A stretch of 64,000 bases of DNA from Flavobacteriaceae bacterium CP2B (lineage in GTDB: Bacteria; Bacteroidota; Bacteroidia; Flavobacteriales; Flavobacteriaceae), in contig LXTR01000071.1 of NCBI GenBank assembly GCA_001683825.1, positions 62,001-126,000 of the forward strand, written 5' to 3'. A program made the position numbers and the translations under genes. Positions within the stretch are counted from its first letter, which is position 1; each line of letters begins with the position of its first letter. The notes beneath the pieces were generated by a model, which worked only from the letters and a program-made list of their open reading frames with translations, did no database searches and was not told the DNA's origin. Below, piece after piece: positions 29,201 to 37,613 of the stretch.

Positions 29201-29674
29201 ATGACACAGAAGCACGAGCCCGAGGTAGTTACCCAAATGCTGATCAGAAAGCCTGCCGCCACGGTGTTCCAGGCCTTCATCGACCCGGAGATGACCACGA
29301 ACTTTTGGTTTACCAAATCGAGCGGCCCATTAAAAGCGGGCAGCACCGTCACCTGGGAGTGGGAGATGTACGGGGTTTCCACACAGGTTTTGGTCAAAGA
29401 CATCGTCCCAAATAAAAAGATCTCCACCGCCTGGGGCGACCCGGCCACATGGGTCGATTACGAATTTACCGCTTTGACGGATGACACCACCTACGTGGTT
29501 ATCAGGAATTACGGCTTTAAAGAAAAAGGTGCCGCATTATTGCAGGTGGTAAAGGACAGCACAGGGGGTTTTACCACCGTGCTGGACGGACTCAAAGCCT
29601 ACCTGGAGCATGGCATTGTGTTGAATTTGGTAGGAGATAAATTCCCCAAGGAACTCAGCAAACACGGACGGTAA
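29201..29674 (+). CDS. SRPBCC/AHSA1 family protein
   Basis: A 157-residue helix-grip domain: IRKPAATVFQAFIDPEMTTN at the start, then WGDPATWVDYEFTALTDDTT, and the C-terminal helix GGFTTVLDGLKAYLEHG. This is the activator-of-Hsp90-ATPase-1-like group, often called polyketide cyclase/START-like. It binds a hydrophobic ligand of unknown nature. The AraC gene starts 200 nt downstream with its own promoter. Confidence 0.88.
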   Translation: MTQKHEPEVVTQMLIRKPAATVFQAFIDPEMTTNFWFTKSSGPLKAGSTVTWEWEMYGVSTQVLVKDIVPNKKISTAWGDPATWVDYEFTALTDDTTYVVIRNYGFKEKGAALLQVVKDSTGGFTTVLDGLKAYLEHGIVLNLVGDKFPKELSKHGR

Positions 29675-29757
29675 AACCGGGGGGCCAAAGATCTTTTGCA
29701 GGAAAGAACTAAAACTGTCCCCTACACACGGGAGCTCCAGCGCACCGGTATATTTCC

Positions 29758-29765
29758 TATTTTTA
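29758..29765 (+). promoter_or_regulatory. Promoter box TATTTTTA of the AraC gene
   Basis: Part of ATTTCCTATTTTTAAG, the extended promoter form repeated in this window. It lies 109 nt before ATG 29875. Confidence 0.45.
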
Positions 29766-29799
29766 AGCGGATTTACCGGCTGTACATTTTGCCCCGCGG

Positions 29800-29827
29800 T
29801 ATTTGCCGTATCCGGATACCGCAAATA
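29800..29827. promoter_or_regulatory. 28-bp near-perfect palindrome in the AraC leader
   Basis: The sequence from TATTTGCC to CGCAAATA is symmetric about CCGG with 13 of 14 pairs matched. It lies between the promoter box and the AraC start (47 nt before ATG). There is no T tail, so it is more likely an operator or an RNA hairpin than a terminator. Confidence 0.55.
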
Positions 29828-29874
29828 AAACCAAAAGCTGACCCATAGTTTGCACGTTGGCAGGATTCTAGTGT

Positions 29875-30738
29875 ATGATGGATACCATTCCGATCAGAAA
29901 ATTAAAAACACCCCTGAAAGAACCTGAATTCTCCGGTCAATTTGACATTCGAGATATTGGCAGGTTGCTTGCAGGCAAGGACCTGCTGCAGGAACTCCAC
30001 AGGCATGATTTCTACTTTATGCTGGTACTTGAAGAAGGAACTGGGACGCACGAAATAGATTTTACCCCCTACGAAGTGCATGACCATACGGTATTTGCCA
30101 TGAGGCCAGGCCAGGTACACCGTTTGGAGCTGAAGCGCGGCGGCAAGGGGTTCCTGTTGCAGTTTTCGACGGATTTCATCCTACAGGCCGGGGAAACCGG
30201 GCAACTGTGGCGAAAGGCCAGTTACAACAACCATTGCACTATTGATGCCGTCAGTTTTGAAAAACTGCATACCCCCCTGACATATGTCTTTCAGGAATAT
30301 GCAAGCCGGAAGGAACACTATCCGGAGGCCATTAGGGCGAATCTCGCTATTTTCTTTATCGAACTGCTCCGGCAGCGCAAGGAGTCCAAAAGTGCCCCCG
30401 GCACCCTCCCGGTATATCCACAAGAACGCCTCGAAGAATTTTTTCGCCTCCTTGAAGAGCATGTGTCTGAACATAAACAAGTTGCAGACTATGCGGCCAT
30501 GCTCCACCTTTCTCCTTACCAGCTCAATGCCATCACCAAGGCCACCCTGGGGAAAACATGTTCGGAACTGATTGGCGAACATCTAATTTTAGAGGCCAAA
30601 AGACACCTTCTTGCCACCCATAACCAGGTCAAAGAAATTGCCTATCACCTGGGATACGAAGATGTATCCTATTTCATCCGCTATTTCAGGAAACGAACCG
30701 GGCATTCCCCTCAGGCCTTCCGGCAAAAATTCAAATAA
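29875..30738 (+). CDS. AraC family transcriptional regulator
   Basis: A 287-residue protein. The N-terminal cupin-like sensor (HRHDFYFMLVLEEGTGTHEID-type pattern, with RPGQVHRLELKRGGKG) is followed by two C-terminal helix-turn-helix units: VADYAAMLHLSPYQLNAITK and VKEIAYHLGYEDVSYFIRYF, then RKRTGHSPQAFRQ. It presumably senses a small ligand and controls its own or neighbouring genes. The palindrome in its leader suggests autoregulation. Confidence 0.93.
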   Translation: MMDTIPIRKLKTPLKEPEFSGQFDIRDIGRLLAGKDLLQELHRHDFYFMLVLEEGTGTHEIDFTPYEVHDHTVFAMRPGQVHRLELKRGGKGFLLQFSTDFILQAGETGQLWRKASYNNHCTIDAVSFEKLHTPLTYVFQEYASRKEHYPEAIRANLAIFFIELLRQRKESKSAPGTLPVYPQERLEEFFRLLEEHVSEHKQVADYAAMLHLSPYQLNAITKATLGKTCSELIGEHLILEAKRHLLATHNQVKEIAYHLGYEDVSYFIRYFRKRTGHSPQAFRQKFK

Positions 30739-30787
30739 GTTCCGTTTAACTTCACCTTTGTCCTATCATCAGGGCTGCTCGCTCTAC

Positions 30788-30795
30788 TACATTTG
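30788..30795 (+). promoter_or_regulatory. Promoter box TACATTTG (full consensus)
   Basis: Exact TAnnTTTG match, 30 nt upstream of ATG 30826. Confidence 0.5.
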
Positions 30796-30825
30796 CCTGA
30801 AATAATTCACAGTAACATTCGCCAT

Positions 30826-31047
30826 ATGAAAACAAGAGCAAAATTAATAGCATCGTTTAAGATTTGGGTAGTAATTTACCCAGCCCTGACCCTTTTTCTT
30901 CATGTGTTCAGGGAGCCCTTATCCGGTATGCCCCTTTTTCTCAGAACATTGTTGATGACCGCCTCCCTGGTGCCTATGATCGTGTTTGTGGGGGTCCCCA
31001 TGGTAGATTATTTCATCCGGTTGTTCTCCCAGAAAACACAAAAATAA
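30826..31047 (+). CDS. Small two-span membrane protein
   Basis: A 73-residue protein. It starts at ATG 30826 (MKTRAKLIASFKIWV) and has two hydrophobic stretches (WVVIYPALTLFLHVF and LLMTASLVPMIVFVGVPMV). I do not recognise a family beyond a vague resemblance to small DUF2798-like proteins. It sits after the AraC gene with a consensus promoter, and 31 nt before the flavoprotein gene, so it may be cotranscribed with it. Confidence 0.65.
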   Translation: MKTRAKLIASFKIWVVIYPALTLFLHVFREPLSGMPLFLRTLLMTASLVPMIVFVGVPMVDYFIRLFSQKTQK

Positions 31048-31078
31048 ACCGGCATAATGAGGTCGATACAACACCCCT

Positions 31079-32089
31079 ATGGCTCTTTGGTCCCGGCGTG
31101 AATTCATCAGAAACACCAGCTTCGCGCTGGGAACATGGCCTTTGACACTCGATGCCTTTCAATTAACAAACCTTAATCCAATGAAAAACAAGGAAACATT
31201 TGACGTAATCATCATCGGGGGAAGTTACTCGGGGCTCGCAGCCGGGATGTCGCTGGGCCGGGCATTGAGAAAAGTCCTGATTATTGATGACGGAAAACCC
31301 GCCAACCGGCAAACGCCGCATTCGCATAATTTCCTCACCCAGGATGGGAAAACACCCCGTGAAATTGCAACCCTCGCCAGGCACCAGGTAGAACGTTACG
31401 GGACCGTGACGTTTTACACAGGGCAGGCCATCAAGGGAGGTAAAACCGGGAACGGATTTGTAATTCAGGTTGCTTCGGGTGATACATTTACATCCCGTAA
31501 GTTGATCTTTGCCACCGGTATCCGCGATATCATGCAGGATTTGGACGGATATGCGGCATGTTGGGGTATATCTGTCTTGCATTGTCCCTATTGCCACGGG
31601 TATGAAGTAAGAAATCAAAAAACCGGCATCCTGGGCAATGGTGATTTAGCCTTCGAATTCGCAATGCTCATTGCAAACTGGACAGCAGACCTGACACTGT
31701 TCACCAATGGAAAATCGACCTTAGCGTCGCAACAACAATCCAAACTCAAAGCACACCACATTCGTGTTATTGAAGCCGAAATTGAAAAACTGGAGCATAC
31801 AGGTGGTACCCTTCAAAACATCCTTTTCAAAGATGGTACACGAAGGCCGCTTAAAGCACTGTACGCCCGGAGCCCCTTTGAGCAAAGCACCAATATCCCC
31901 CAAAGCCTGGGATGCGCATTGACGGATGAAGGGTACTTGAAGGTAGACCATTTGCAGAAGACCAACGTTCATGGCGTCTTTGCCTGCGGTGACAGTACTA
32001 CGCCTATGCGAACCGTTGCCAACGCAGTGGCCATGGGTACCACTGCCGGAATGATGGTCAACAAAGAAATTTTGATGGAAGGATTTTGA
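31079..32089 (+). CDS. Thioredoxin-reductase-like NAD(P)/FAD oxidoreductase
   Basis: A 336-residue flavoprotein. The FAD GxGxxG-type motif is VIIIGGSYSGLAAGMSL; the redox-active pair is CPYC in HCPYCHGYEV; the second NAD(P) motif lies around GILGNGDLAFEFAML; and ACGDSTTPMRTVANAVAMG closes the FAD site. From 31079 the N-terminus contains SRREFIRNTSFALG, a possible Tat signal. If translation starts at ATG 31181 the protein is a usual 302-residue cytosolic form. Confidence 0.85.
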   Translation: MALWSRREFIRNTSFALGTWPLTLDAFQLTNLNPMKNKETFDVIIIGGSYSGLAAGMSLGRALRKVLIIDDGKPANRQTPHSHNFLTQDGKTPREIATLARHQVERYGTVTFYTGQAIKGGKTGNGFVIQVASGDTFTSRKLIFATGIRDIMQDLDGYAACWGISVLHCPYCHGYEVRNQKTGILGNGDLAFEFAMLIANWTADLTLFTNGKSTLASQQQSKLKAHHIRVIEAEIEKLEHTGGTLQNILFKDGTRRPLKALYARSPFEQSTNIPQSLGCALTDEGYLKVDHLQKTNVHGVFACGDSTTPMRTVANAVAMGTTAGMMVNKEILMEGF

Positions 32090-32171
32090 ATGCATATGGC
32101 CTTAAGGGATGCCCCTATGTATCCCCGGACGGGAATCATGCCGCATGATAAAAACCGTTTAAATTTATCCG

Positions 32172-32179
32172 TAACTTTA
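32172..32179 (+). promoter_or_regulatory. Promoter box TAACTTTA
   Basis: TAnnTTTG-type box 121 nt upstream of the VOC gene at 32301. Confidence 0.3.
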
Positions 32180-32300
32180 GGGCAGGACATGCCGGGAGGC
32201 AACCTTCCACCGAGGTCGTTGTTTATTAGCCTCGGGTCCATGGAATAAAACAAAATCCACGGGTGAACCATGTGCCTCCGGAACTCATAAGATCGAATCA

Positions 32301-32723
32301 ATGATTGGAAACAAAATTCGGGGGTTGGGTGAAATAATTTTACGCGTAAACGATATGGAATTGATGAAACAATTCTATGGTACGACTTTGGGGCTCCCAA
32401 TGATGAAGGTGTCCGAAAATTATGCGTTTTTCAAGATCGCGGACGGCTTTGGAGGCCACCATCAAACGCTGGCATTATTTTCAAAGAATAACCTGACAGC
32501 CTTTGGTGAAAAGTTACAATCCATCAAGCCGGAGCATAACTCCCTGCACCATTTTGCACTTGAAATAGACAAAATGGATTATGAAGGAATACGGACATAC
32601 CTTGACCAACGGGACATTCCCTGCCAAACCGAAATATTTGAGTGGGTACAATGGAAATCCATATTCATTAAAGACCCGGAATCAAACATTGTAGAATTTG
32701 TTTGCTATGATGCGGCCATCTAA
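32301..32723 (+). CDS. VOC family protein
   Basis: A 140-residue glyoxalase-fold protein: GLGEIILRVNDMELMKQFYG opens the first module, HHFALEIDKMDYEG the second (His ligand), and IKDPESNIVEFVCYD carries the final Glu. It is a probable metal-dependent isomerase or ligand-binding protein and distinct in sequence from the cassette-borne VOC at 1849. Confidence 0.88.
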   Translation: MIGNKIRGLGEIILRVNDMELMKQFYGTTLGLPMMKVSENYAFFKIADGFGGHHQTLALFSKNNLTAFGEKLQSIKPEHNSLHHFALEIDKMDYEGIRTYLDQRDIPCQTEIFEWVQWKSIFIKDPESNIVEFVCYDAAI

Positions 32724-32846
32724 AACCCTCATCCTTTCAACAAAAAGCCTGCCGCCATGCTGAGGGGGTGCGGGCCTATTGGCTAAAAGGAATACCGGCC
32801 CCGCGAATTGGCAATTTGAACGAATCACCATATCTCCATTCCGCCG

Positions 32847-33536
32847 ATGATATCCCCAAAACTCTCCTCCTACTATGAGGCCCTTCATACACGTTCCATG
32901 GATGCTATTGAAAAGGGCGCGTATCAACTGGATCCCCTGCCGGATCCGGATAAAGACACCCGTTTTGGAATTACCCTCATAATAAGGCCTTCCCGGGAAG
33001 TCAGGCAAGAGGTATCCCTTTTCCTGGAGGCGCTCAAAGCGGTTGATCCTGCCCAGTATTATTACCCGGATCCGGATATGCACGTCACCGTTCTGTCTGT
33101 CATTTCATGCTACAAGGGTTTTCAATGGGAGGCTATTTCAGTTCCTGCATATGTCCGCATCATACAGGAAAGCCTTCAGGAAACAAAGAGGTTTCAACTG
33201 TTGTTCAAAGGGGTGGCAGCTACAGATTCCTGTCTGCTGATCCGGGGGTTTCCAGATACCCCCGCCCTGGAAACCCTTAGGGATAACCTTAGGGCGAATT
33301 TTAAAAATTCGGGCCTGGAACAATCCATTGACCAAAGGTATGCCATCCACACGGCCCATTCAACCGTTGTCCGGTTCAAAAGAAACCTAAAGGATCCAAA
33401 GGCTTTTCTCGGGATAGTCAAAAAGTATGCGCACCACCCTTTCGGGGTATCTCCCGTGCAGGAAGTGGCACTGGTCTGCAATGACTGGTACCAAAGGGAA
33501 CAAAATACCCGGATATTGAATATATTTAACCTCTGA
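32847..33536 (+). CDS. 2H phosphoesterase (2'-5' RNA ligase-like)
   Basis: A 229-residue protein with the two HxT/S motifs of the 2H fold: DMHVTVLSV and TAHSTVVRF, spaced about 110 residues apart. Members hydrolyse or make 2',5' phosphodiester or 2',3'-cyclic phosphate bonds on RNA or nucleotides. No genuine ligase domain is present. The P-loop kinase gene lies 83 nt downstream in the same direction. Cytosolic. Confidence 0.85.
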   Translation: MISPKLSSYYEALHTRSMDAIEKGAYQLDPLPDPDKDTRFGITLIIRPSREVRQEVSLFLEALKAVDPAQYYYPDPDMHVTVLSVISCYKGFQWEAISVPAYVRIIQESLQETKRFQLLFKGVAATDSCLLIRGFPDTPALETLRDNLRANFKNSGLEQSIDQRYAIHTAHSTVVRFKRNLKDPKAFLGIVKKYAHHPFGVSPVQEVALVCNDWYQREQNTRILNIFNL

Positions 33537-33619
33537 AATCAGCCCATCTGTGCATAGGAGCACCGGCACGCGGGGCCCTTGTATAGAGCGGCGCGGCAAC
33601 AGCAATACCAGGCAACTAG

Positions 33620-34108
33620 ATGATTCATTTGATCGTAGGAAATACCGGTTCCGGAAAAACCACCTACGCCCAGGCGTTGAAAGCACAGACCAGGGGGGTC
33701 CTGTTCTCTATTGACCAATGGAACAACACCCTGTTCCTTCCTGACAAAAAATCATCAGACGGCCTGGAATGGTTCCTGGAGCGGATTGATAGGGCCGAAA
33801 AAATGATTTTGAACGTCGTGGAGCAGCTCGAGGATGCCCATACAGACGCTATCCTGGATTTGGGGCTATCGAAATTCGAACACCGGGAAAAATTCAGGCG
33901 GTTCGCAGATGAAAAGGGATACGAATTGAAAATCCATTTTTTGGATATCCCCAGGGCGATCCGGTTGGCAAGGGTGCTGGAAAGGAACAACAAAAAAGGT
34001 GCGACCTTCCAATTTGAAGTGAGCAGGGAAGATTTTGATTTTATGGAAAATTGGTTTGAAGCACCCGACGAAACAGAAATGAAAAACGGGGTGACCATCA
34101 CCCACTAA
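33620..34108 (+). CDS. P-loop kinase (AAA_33-type ATPase)
   Basis: A 162-residue protein with Walker A GNTGSGKTTYAQ at residues 7-18, a following SIDQW with the Asp typical of polynucleotide-kinase and zeta-like kinases, AILDLGLSKFEHR, and a lid with RLARVLERNN. The substrate could be a nucleoside, sugar, antibiotic or an RNA 5'-OH end. No antitoxin-like partner is adjacent, arguing against a zeta toxin. Confidence 0.82.
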   Translation: MIHLIVGNTGSGKTTYAQALKAQTRGVLFSIDQWNNTLFLPDKKSSDGLEWFLERIDRAEKMILNVVEQLEDAHTDAILDLGLSKFEHREKFRRFADEKGYELKIHFLDIPRAIRLARVLERNNKKGATFQFEVSREDFDFMENWFEAPDETEMKNGVTITH

Positions 34109-34184
34109 CGCCACCCCCTTTCCATGGAAAGGGCCAAAAACCATCCATGCCGGGTATATGTAGCCCATATGCCCTGGCATCGCA

Positions 34185-34745
34185 ATGATCCTGCCACATC
34201 TAAACCCGCGTATCTTGAGAAAATTACTGCTCTATATCGCCTGCAGTTTAAACGGTAAAATCGCCAAGGCCGATGGAAGTGTCCACTGGCTTGAATCCAT
34301 TCCCAACCCCGAAGGGACAGACCATGGCTATGCAGCATTCTATAACGCCATCGACACCACGATACAAGGGTATACCACCTACAGGCAGATCATCGATTGG
34401 GGGATTGATTTTCCATACCCCGATACGAAAAACTATGTCCTGACACGACAACAAAATCTAAAAGACACCCCTTTCGTCCGATTCATATCGGAGAACCACG
34501 CAGATTTTATCCGGAAACTTAAAAAGGAGGAAGGCAAGGATATCTGGCTTATCGGGGGAGGACAGGTCAATACCCTCTTGCTCAACGAGGACCTGATTGA
34601 CGAAATCCGGGTCTTTATGATGCCGGTCATCCTAAGCGATGGCATCGCGCTGTTCCAGGACTTACCCAAAGAAACCCGCTTAAAGCTCACAGGTACCAAA
34701 ACCTATTCGACCGGGGCCGTGGCCCTGCACTACCAGGTGCTGTAA
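34185..34745 (+). CDS. Dihydrofolate reductase-like (RibD C-terminal) protein
   Basis: A 186-residue NADPH-binding protein. LLLYIACSLNGKIAKADGS is the family opening, followed by IWLIGGGQVNTLLLNEDLI and LTGTKTYSTGAVALHY at the end. It is a free-standing RibD_C/DHFR-superfamily reductase of unknown pteridine-like or other substrate. The start may be TTG 34215 (MRKLLLYIAC) rather than ATG 34185. Confidence 0.9.
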   Translation: MILPHLNPRILRKLLLYIACSLNGKIAKADGSVHWLESIPNPEGTDHGYAAFYNAIDTTIQGYTTYRQIIDWGIDFPYPDTKNYVLTRQQNLKDTPFVRFISENHADFIRKLKKEEGKDIWLIGGGQVNTLLLNEDLIDEIRVFMMPVILSDGIALFQDLPKETRLKLTGTKTYSTGAVALHYQVL

Positions 34746-34798
34746 ACGCCAATACCCGGTGCAGGGAAACGCTACAGTAGCACCACCACGGAAAACAA

Positions 34799-35482
34799 CT
34801 ACCCCCGCGCTTTCAGGGAGGAGGTAGACAAGGCAATTAAAAAAATAGACCCCCAATAGGTGGTCAATACCACTACCCCATCCCCCCAAAAAGGGGATTT
34901 AAACCTGGCCCAGGCCAAAACGGCATCTGAGAACAGGAACAGAATAACGGCTATGGCGATGAGCGTATACGAAATGCCCCCCGTACGGAGCCTAAGGTTG
35001 ATCCCCTGCCAACTCATCAGGAGGATCACGGCAAGATACACCAGTACCGGGTATGCTAGCCCTTTAAGGGAACCGTAAAGGTTGGCATAGTAGGTAACGC
35101 CAAAAACCAGCAAGGCAGCCAGGGGGCGCCATGAAAACGTAAACCCGCCAAGGCTGACAAACCCCAGGGTGAATAAAAGATGGGCGATTAAAAAGGCAAG
35201 GAGCCCCCAAATAAAATACGAGCCATTTAAAAGAAACAGGTCCCCCACCAGGCAAAAGCCCAGCGCCAGGCACACCAACCGGCAATACCGGTATCCCCTT
35301 TGGCCAAATACGATTGCAAACAGCAGTATCAGGATGGTCGTCAAGGGCTTAAAGAAAAGGTAGAGTTGGTGGCCCAGCGCATTAAGAAGGATGGCGCAGA
35401 GGGCAACCACAAGGATTGCCCAACTAAAGGCAGGTTGCCTGTATTTCCATTGAAGCCTTTGCATGGCGGTAAGATAGCGCAA
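34799..35482 (-). CDS. Lysoplasmalogenase-like YhhN family membrane protein
   Basis: A 227-residue protein with about eight hydrophobic helices and the YhhN/TMEM86 signatures: LFFKPLTTILILLF, CLVGDLFLLNG and AVILFLFSDAVLAW, all with conserved Lys or Asp in membrane segments. Eukaryotic homologues cleave the vinyl-ether bond of lysoplasmalogen; the bacterial substrate is unclear. It converges with the RibD-like gene. Confidence 0.85.
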   Translation of the reverse strand: MRYLTAMQRLQWKYRQPAFSWAILVVALCAILLNALGHQLYLFFKPLTTILILLFAIVFGQRGYRYCRLVCLALGFCLVGDLFLLNGSYFIWGLLAFLIAHLLFTLGFVSLGGFTFSWRPLAALLVFGVTYYANLYGSLKGLAYPVLVYLAVILLMSWQGINLRLRTGGISYTLIAIAVILFLFSDAVLAWARFKSPFWGDGVVVLTTYWGSIFLIALSTSSLKARG

Positions 35483-35579
35483 TCTAATGGACCGGGCCAG
35501 GATCTGACACCAAATCAGGGCCAGCCCCCTGCGCTCCGTTTAGACGCTATGTATGCTGGCAGGTTCGGGCAAGTTTTCC

Positions 35580-35587
35580 TATTTTTA
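35580..35587 (+). promoter_or_regulatory. Promoter box TATTTTTA
   Basis: Part of TTTTCCTATTTTTA. It lies 159 nt upstream of ATG 35747. Confidence 0.35.
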
Positions 35588-35746
35588 TTTCTAATTTGCG
35601 AAAAGCGGCAGGCTATTGTGCCGGCTATGCCGGGAATGGCTTTACAACGCAATGCCTTGCAATGTCCCGCGGGGCTTATGCAACAAGCTGGGTGGAAAGA
35701 AAAAACCCCACCATAGCCAGGCGTGGAAACCAAACCGAACCGAAAA

Positions 35747-36406
35747 ATGAAAACAGGAATCATCACCGGATGCAGCAGGGGAATCGGACTGGCAACGGCT
35801 ACCCTCCTGAGTGCGAAAGCGGGTTATAAAATTATCGGGTCGTCCACTACCGGGGAGCATCCCCTCCCAAAGCCCAACTTCCATTGTTTCAAATTAGACC
35901 TTTCCAAATCCGAATCCATTCTCGATTTTGTACGCCATACAAAAGGGCATACCATTGATTTCCTGATCAACAACGCAGCGGTCCTTTTGGAAAAATGGGA
36001 TCAAACAGCGATACACCCCGGACAACTGCGGGATACTTTCGAGGTCAATCTTTTTGGAACCATTGAACTCACTGAACTGCTGTTGCCCCGGATGGCTAAG
36101 GGCGGCCATATCATCAATATTACCTCGGAATGGGGCTCTTTTAGCGAAAAAAACTTCGACGCCTACCAACCCCATTACAAGTTGTCCAAGGCTGCCTTGA
36201 ACATGTATACGAAACTGCTGTCCCATCGCCTGGATAAGGCCGCAGTCACGGTTTCTTCCCTGGACCCGGGGTGGACCCAAACAGACATGGGAGGGAGGGA
36301 GGCCCCCAGAGACCCGGGGGAAGTGGCCCTTGATATCCAGGAATTATTAAATGCCAAGGTGAAAACCGGACAATTCTGGCATCGGGGGACGATCAGAGAT
36401 TGGTGA
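35747..36406 (+). CDS. SDR family oxidoreductase
   Basis: A 219-residue short-chain dehydrogenase. The cofactor motif is TGCSRGIGLA, the NNAA motif is LINNAAVLLE, and the catalytic Tyr-x-x-x-Lys is PHYKLSKAALN with an upstream ITSEWGS serine. ATG 35747 is preferred to 35723. The reducible substrate is unknown. No obvious partner gene. Confidence 0.9.
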   Translation: MKTGIITGCSRGIGLATATLLSAKAGYKIIGSSTTGEHPLPKPNFHCFKLDLSKSESILDFVRHTKGHTIDFLINNAAVLLEKWDQTAIHPGQLRDTFEVNLFGTIELTELLLPRMAKGGHIINITSEWGSFSEKNFDAYQPHYKLSKAALNMYTKLLSHRLDKAAVTVSSLDPGWTQTDMGGREAPRDPGEVALDIQELLNAKVKTGQFWHRGTIRDW

Positions 36407-36509
36407 AAACAGGTGGGGGGAACGGCCAGAACCCCCTCGTGAAACAGGAACAGGCAGGGATTGCGTAACATTTACCGATGGTGCCCCTGCCGTACCATCA
36501 ACCGACAAC

Positions 36510-37106
36510 ATGCAAGGAGAAGCAACCTATGATGCGTTTATAAAGGGGGTTTTTTCAAGGTACTACCCCCTGGGCGAAGACACCCTTACACAGCTTTATG
36601 AGCTGTCGGAAATCAAGCAATTGCACGCCCATGAAGTGTTGTTGCCCGTGGGCAAAACGGCCCAAAACATTTACATCTTGTACCGGGGGTCCTTGATTGC
36701 CTACTTTTTGGATAAAGACGGAAACACCTACAACAAGAACATCTTTTTGGAAGGGGACTTTGTGGGATCGACCGTTTCCTACCTCACCCAGTCCCCCTCT
36801 AACTTCGCCCTGGAGGCCGTTGAAAATTCGACCCTCATCTCCTTCCCCTATAAAGCCTACCGACGGTTGATCAACACACATACAGATTTAAAGGACTTTT
36901 ATATTGCCTACCTGGAACAAAACTGGGTAATCGACAAAGAGAAAAGGGAGATCGATATCGTGATGAAGGACGCCACCTCCAGGTATCTGGAATTACTCGG
37001 GGAGCACCCGGACATAACGGAGAGGATCCCCCTGAACCACATTGCCTCACACCTTGGCATTACCCCCACACAGCTGAGCAGAATCCGGAAAAACATGAAA
37101 AAATAA
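36510..37106 (+). CDS. Crp/Fnr family transcriptional regulator
   Basis: A 198-residue protein. The cyclic-nucleotide-binding-fold sensor includes ILYRGSLIAYFLDKDGNTYN and SPSNFALEAVENSTLIS. The C-terminal DNA-binding end is PLNHIASHLGITPTQLSRIRK. No Fe-S cysteine set as in Fnr is seen. A palindrome-type operator lies directly behind it, and three co-oriented genes follow, probably its targets. Confidence 0.92.
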   Translation: MQGEATYDAFIKGVFSRYYPLGEDTLTQLYELSEIKQLHAHEVLLPVGKTAQNIYILYRGSLIAYFLDKDGNTYNKNIFLEGDFVGSTVSYLTQSPSNFALEAVENSTLISFPYKAYRRLINTHTDLKDFYIAYLEQNWVIDKEKREIDIVMKDATSRYLELLGEHPDITERIPLNHIASHLGITPTQLSRIRKNMKK

Positions 37107-37114
37107 CCGGTGGC

Positions 37115-37128
37115 TCAACATATGTAAA
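37115..37128. promoter_or_regulatory. Candidate Crp/Fnr operator TCAACATATGTAAA
   Basis: Matches 12 of 14 positions of the perfect palindrome at 59065. It begins 9 nt after the Crp/Fnr stop codon and ends 34 nt before the next start (37163). Confidence 0.6.
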
Positions 37129-37162
37129 GGCACAAGTGGACACAGGGCGCGAAATTTGCCCT

Positions 37163-37612
37163 ATGAAAACAATTACATTGTACATTTTAGCATTTAGCGG
37201 GGGTATCTTCCTCGCCATGCAGGCGGGTTTTAATTCCCAATTGAGCGGCTTCCTCAAGCAGCCGGTGCTGGCCGCCATTACCACCTCCGTTTTTAGTGTG
37301 GTATTTGCCTGCGGCTTTGTCCTGCTGACCGGGAAGAGTATTCCCTCCCTCCATGAAGCACGGCTGATCCCCTGGTACCTTTGGGGGATCGGAGGCCTTT
37401 TCAGCGTCCTGGGGATCTCCCTGTATTTCTATACCATCCCCAAGCTGGGGATCTCCAAAATGATCGCTTTAGGGCTTTGCGGACAATTGTTATTCTCGCT
37501 GGTGGCCGGTAAATTCGGATGGCTTAACCTGCCCGTAGAACCCATTACGACCAAAAGGCTCATAGGGACCTTGGCAATGGTCCTGGGCATTATCCTAATC
37601 AACACAAAATAA
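37163..37612 (+). CDS. DMT-superfamily small transporter (DUF606-like)
   Basis: A 149-residue membrane protein with about five hydrophobic helices: MKTITLYILAFSGGIFLAM, AAITTSVFSVVFACGFVLL, LGISLYFYTIPKLG and RLIGTLAMVLGIILI at the end. It matches the short DUF606/DMT halves, which act as dimers. Substrate unknown. The next gene starts 2 bases after its stop, so this is an operon. Confidence 0.85.
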   Translation: MKTITLYILAFSGGIFLAMQAGFNSQLSGFLKQPVLAAITTSVFSVVFACGFVLLTGKSIPSLHEARLIPWYLWGIGGLFSVLGISLYFYTIPKLGISKMIALGLCGQLLFSLVAGKFGWLNLPVEPITTKRLIGTLAMVLGIILINTK

Positions 37613-37613
37613 G

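Noticed and set aside
33620-34108. Zeta-toxin of a toxin-antitoxin pair
   Set aside because: No antitoxin gene is next to it, and the kinase is close to common small-molecule kinases.
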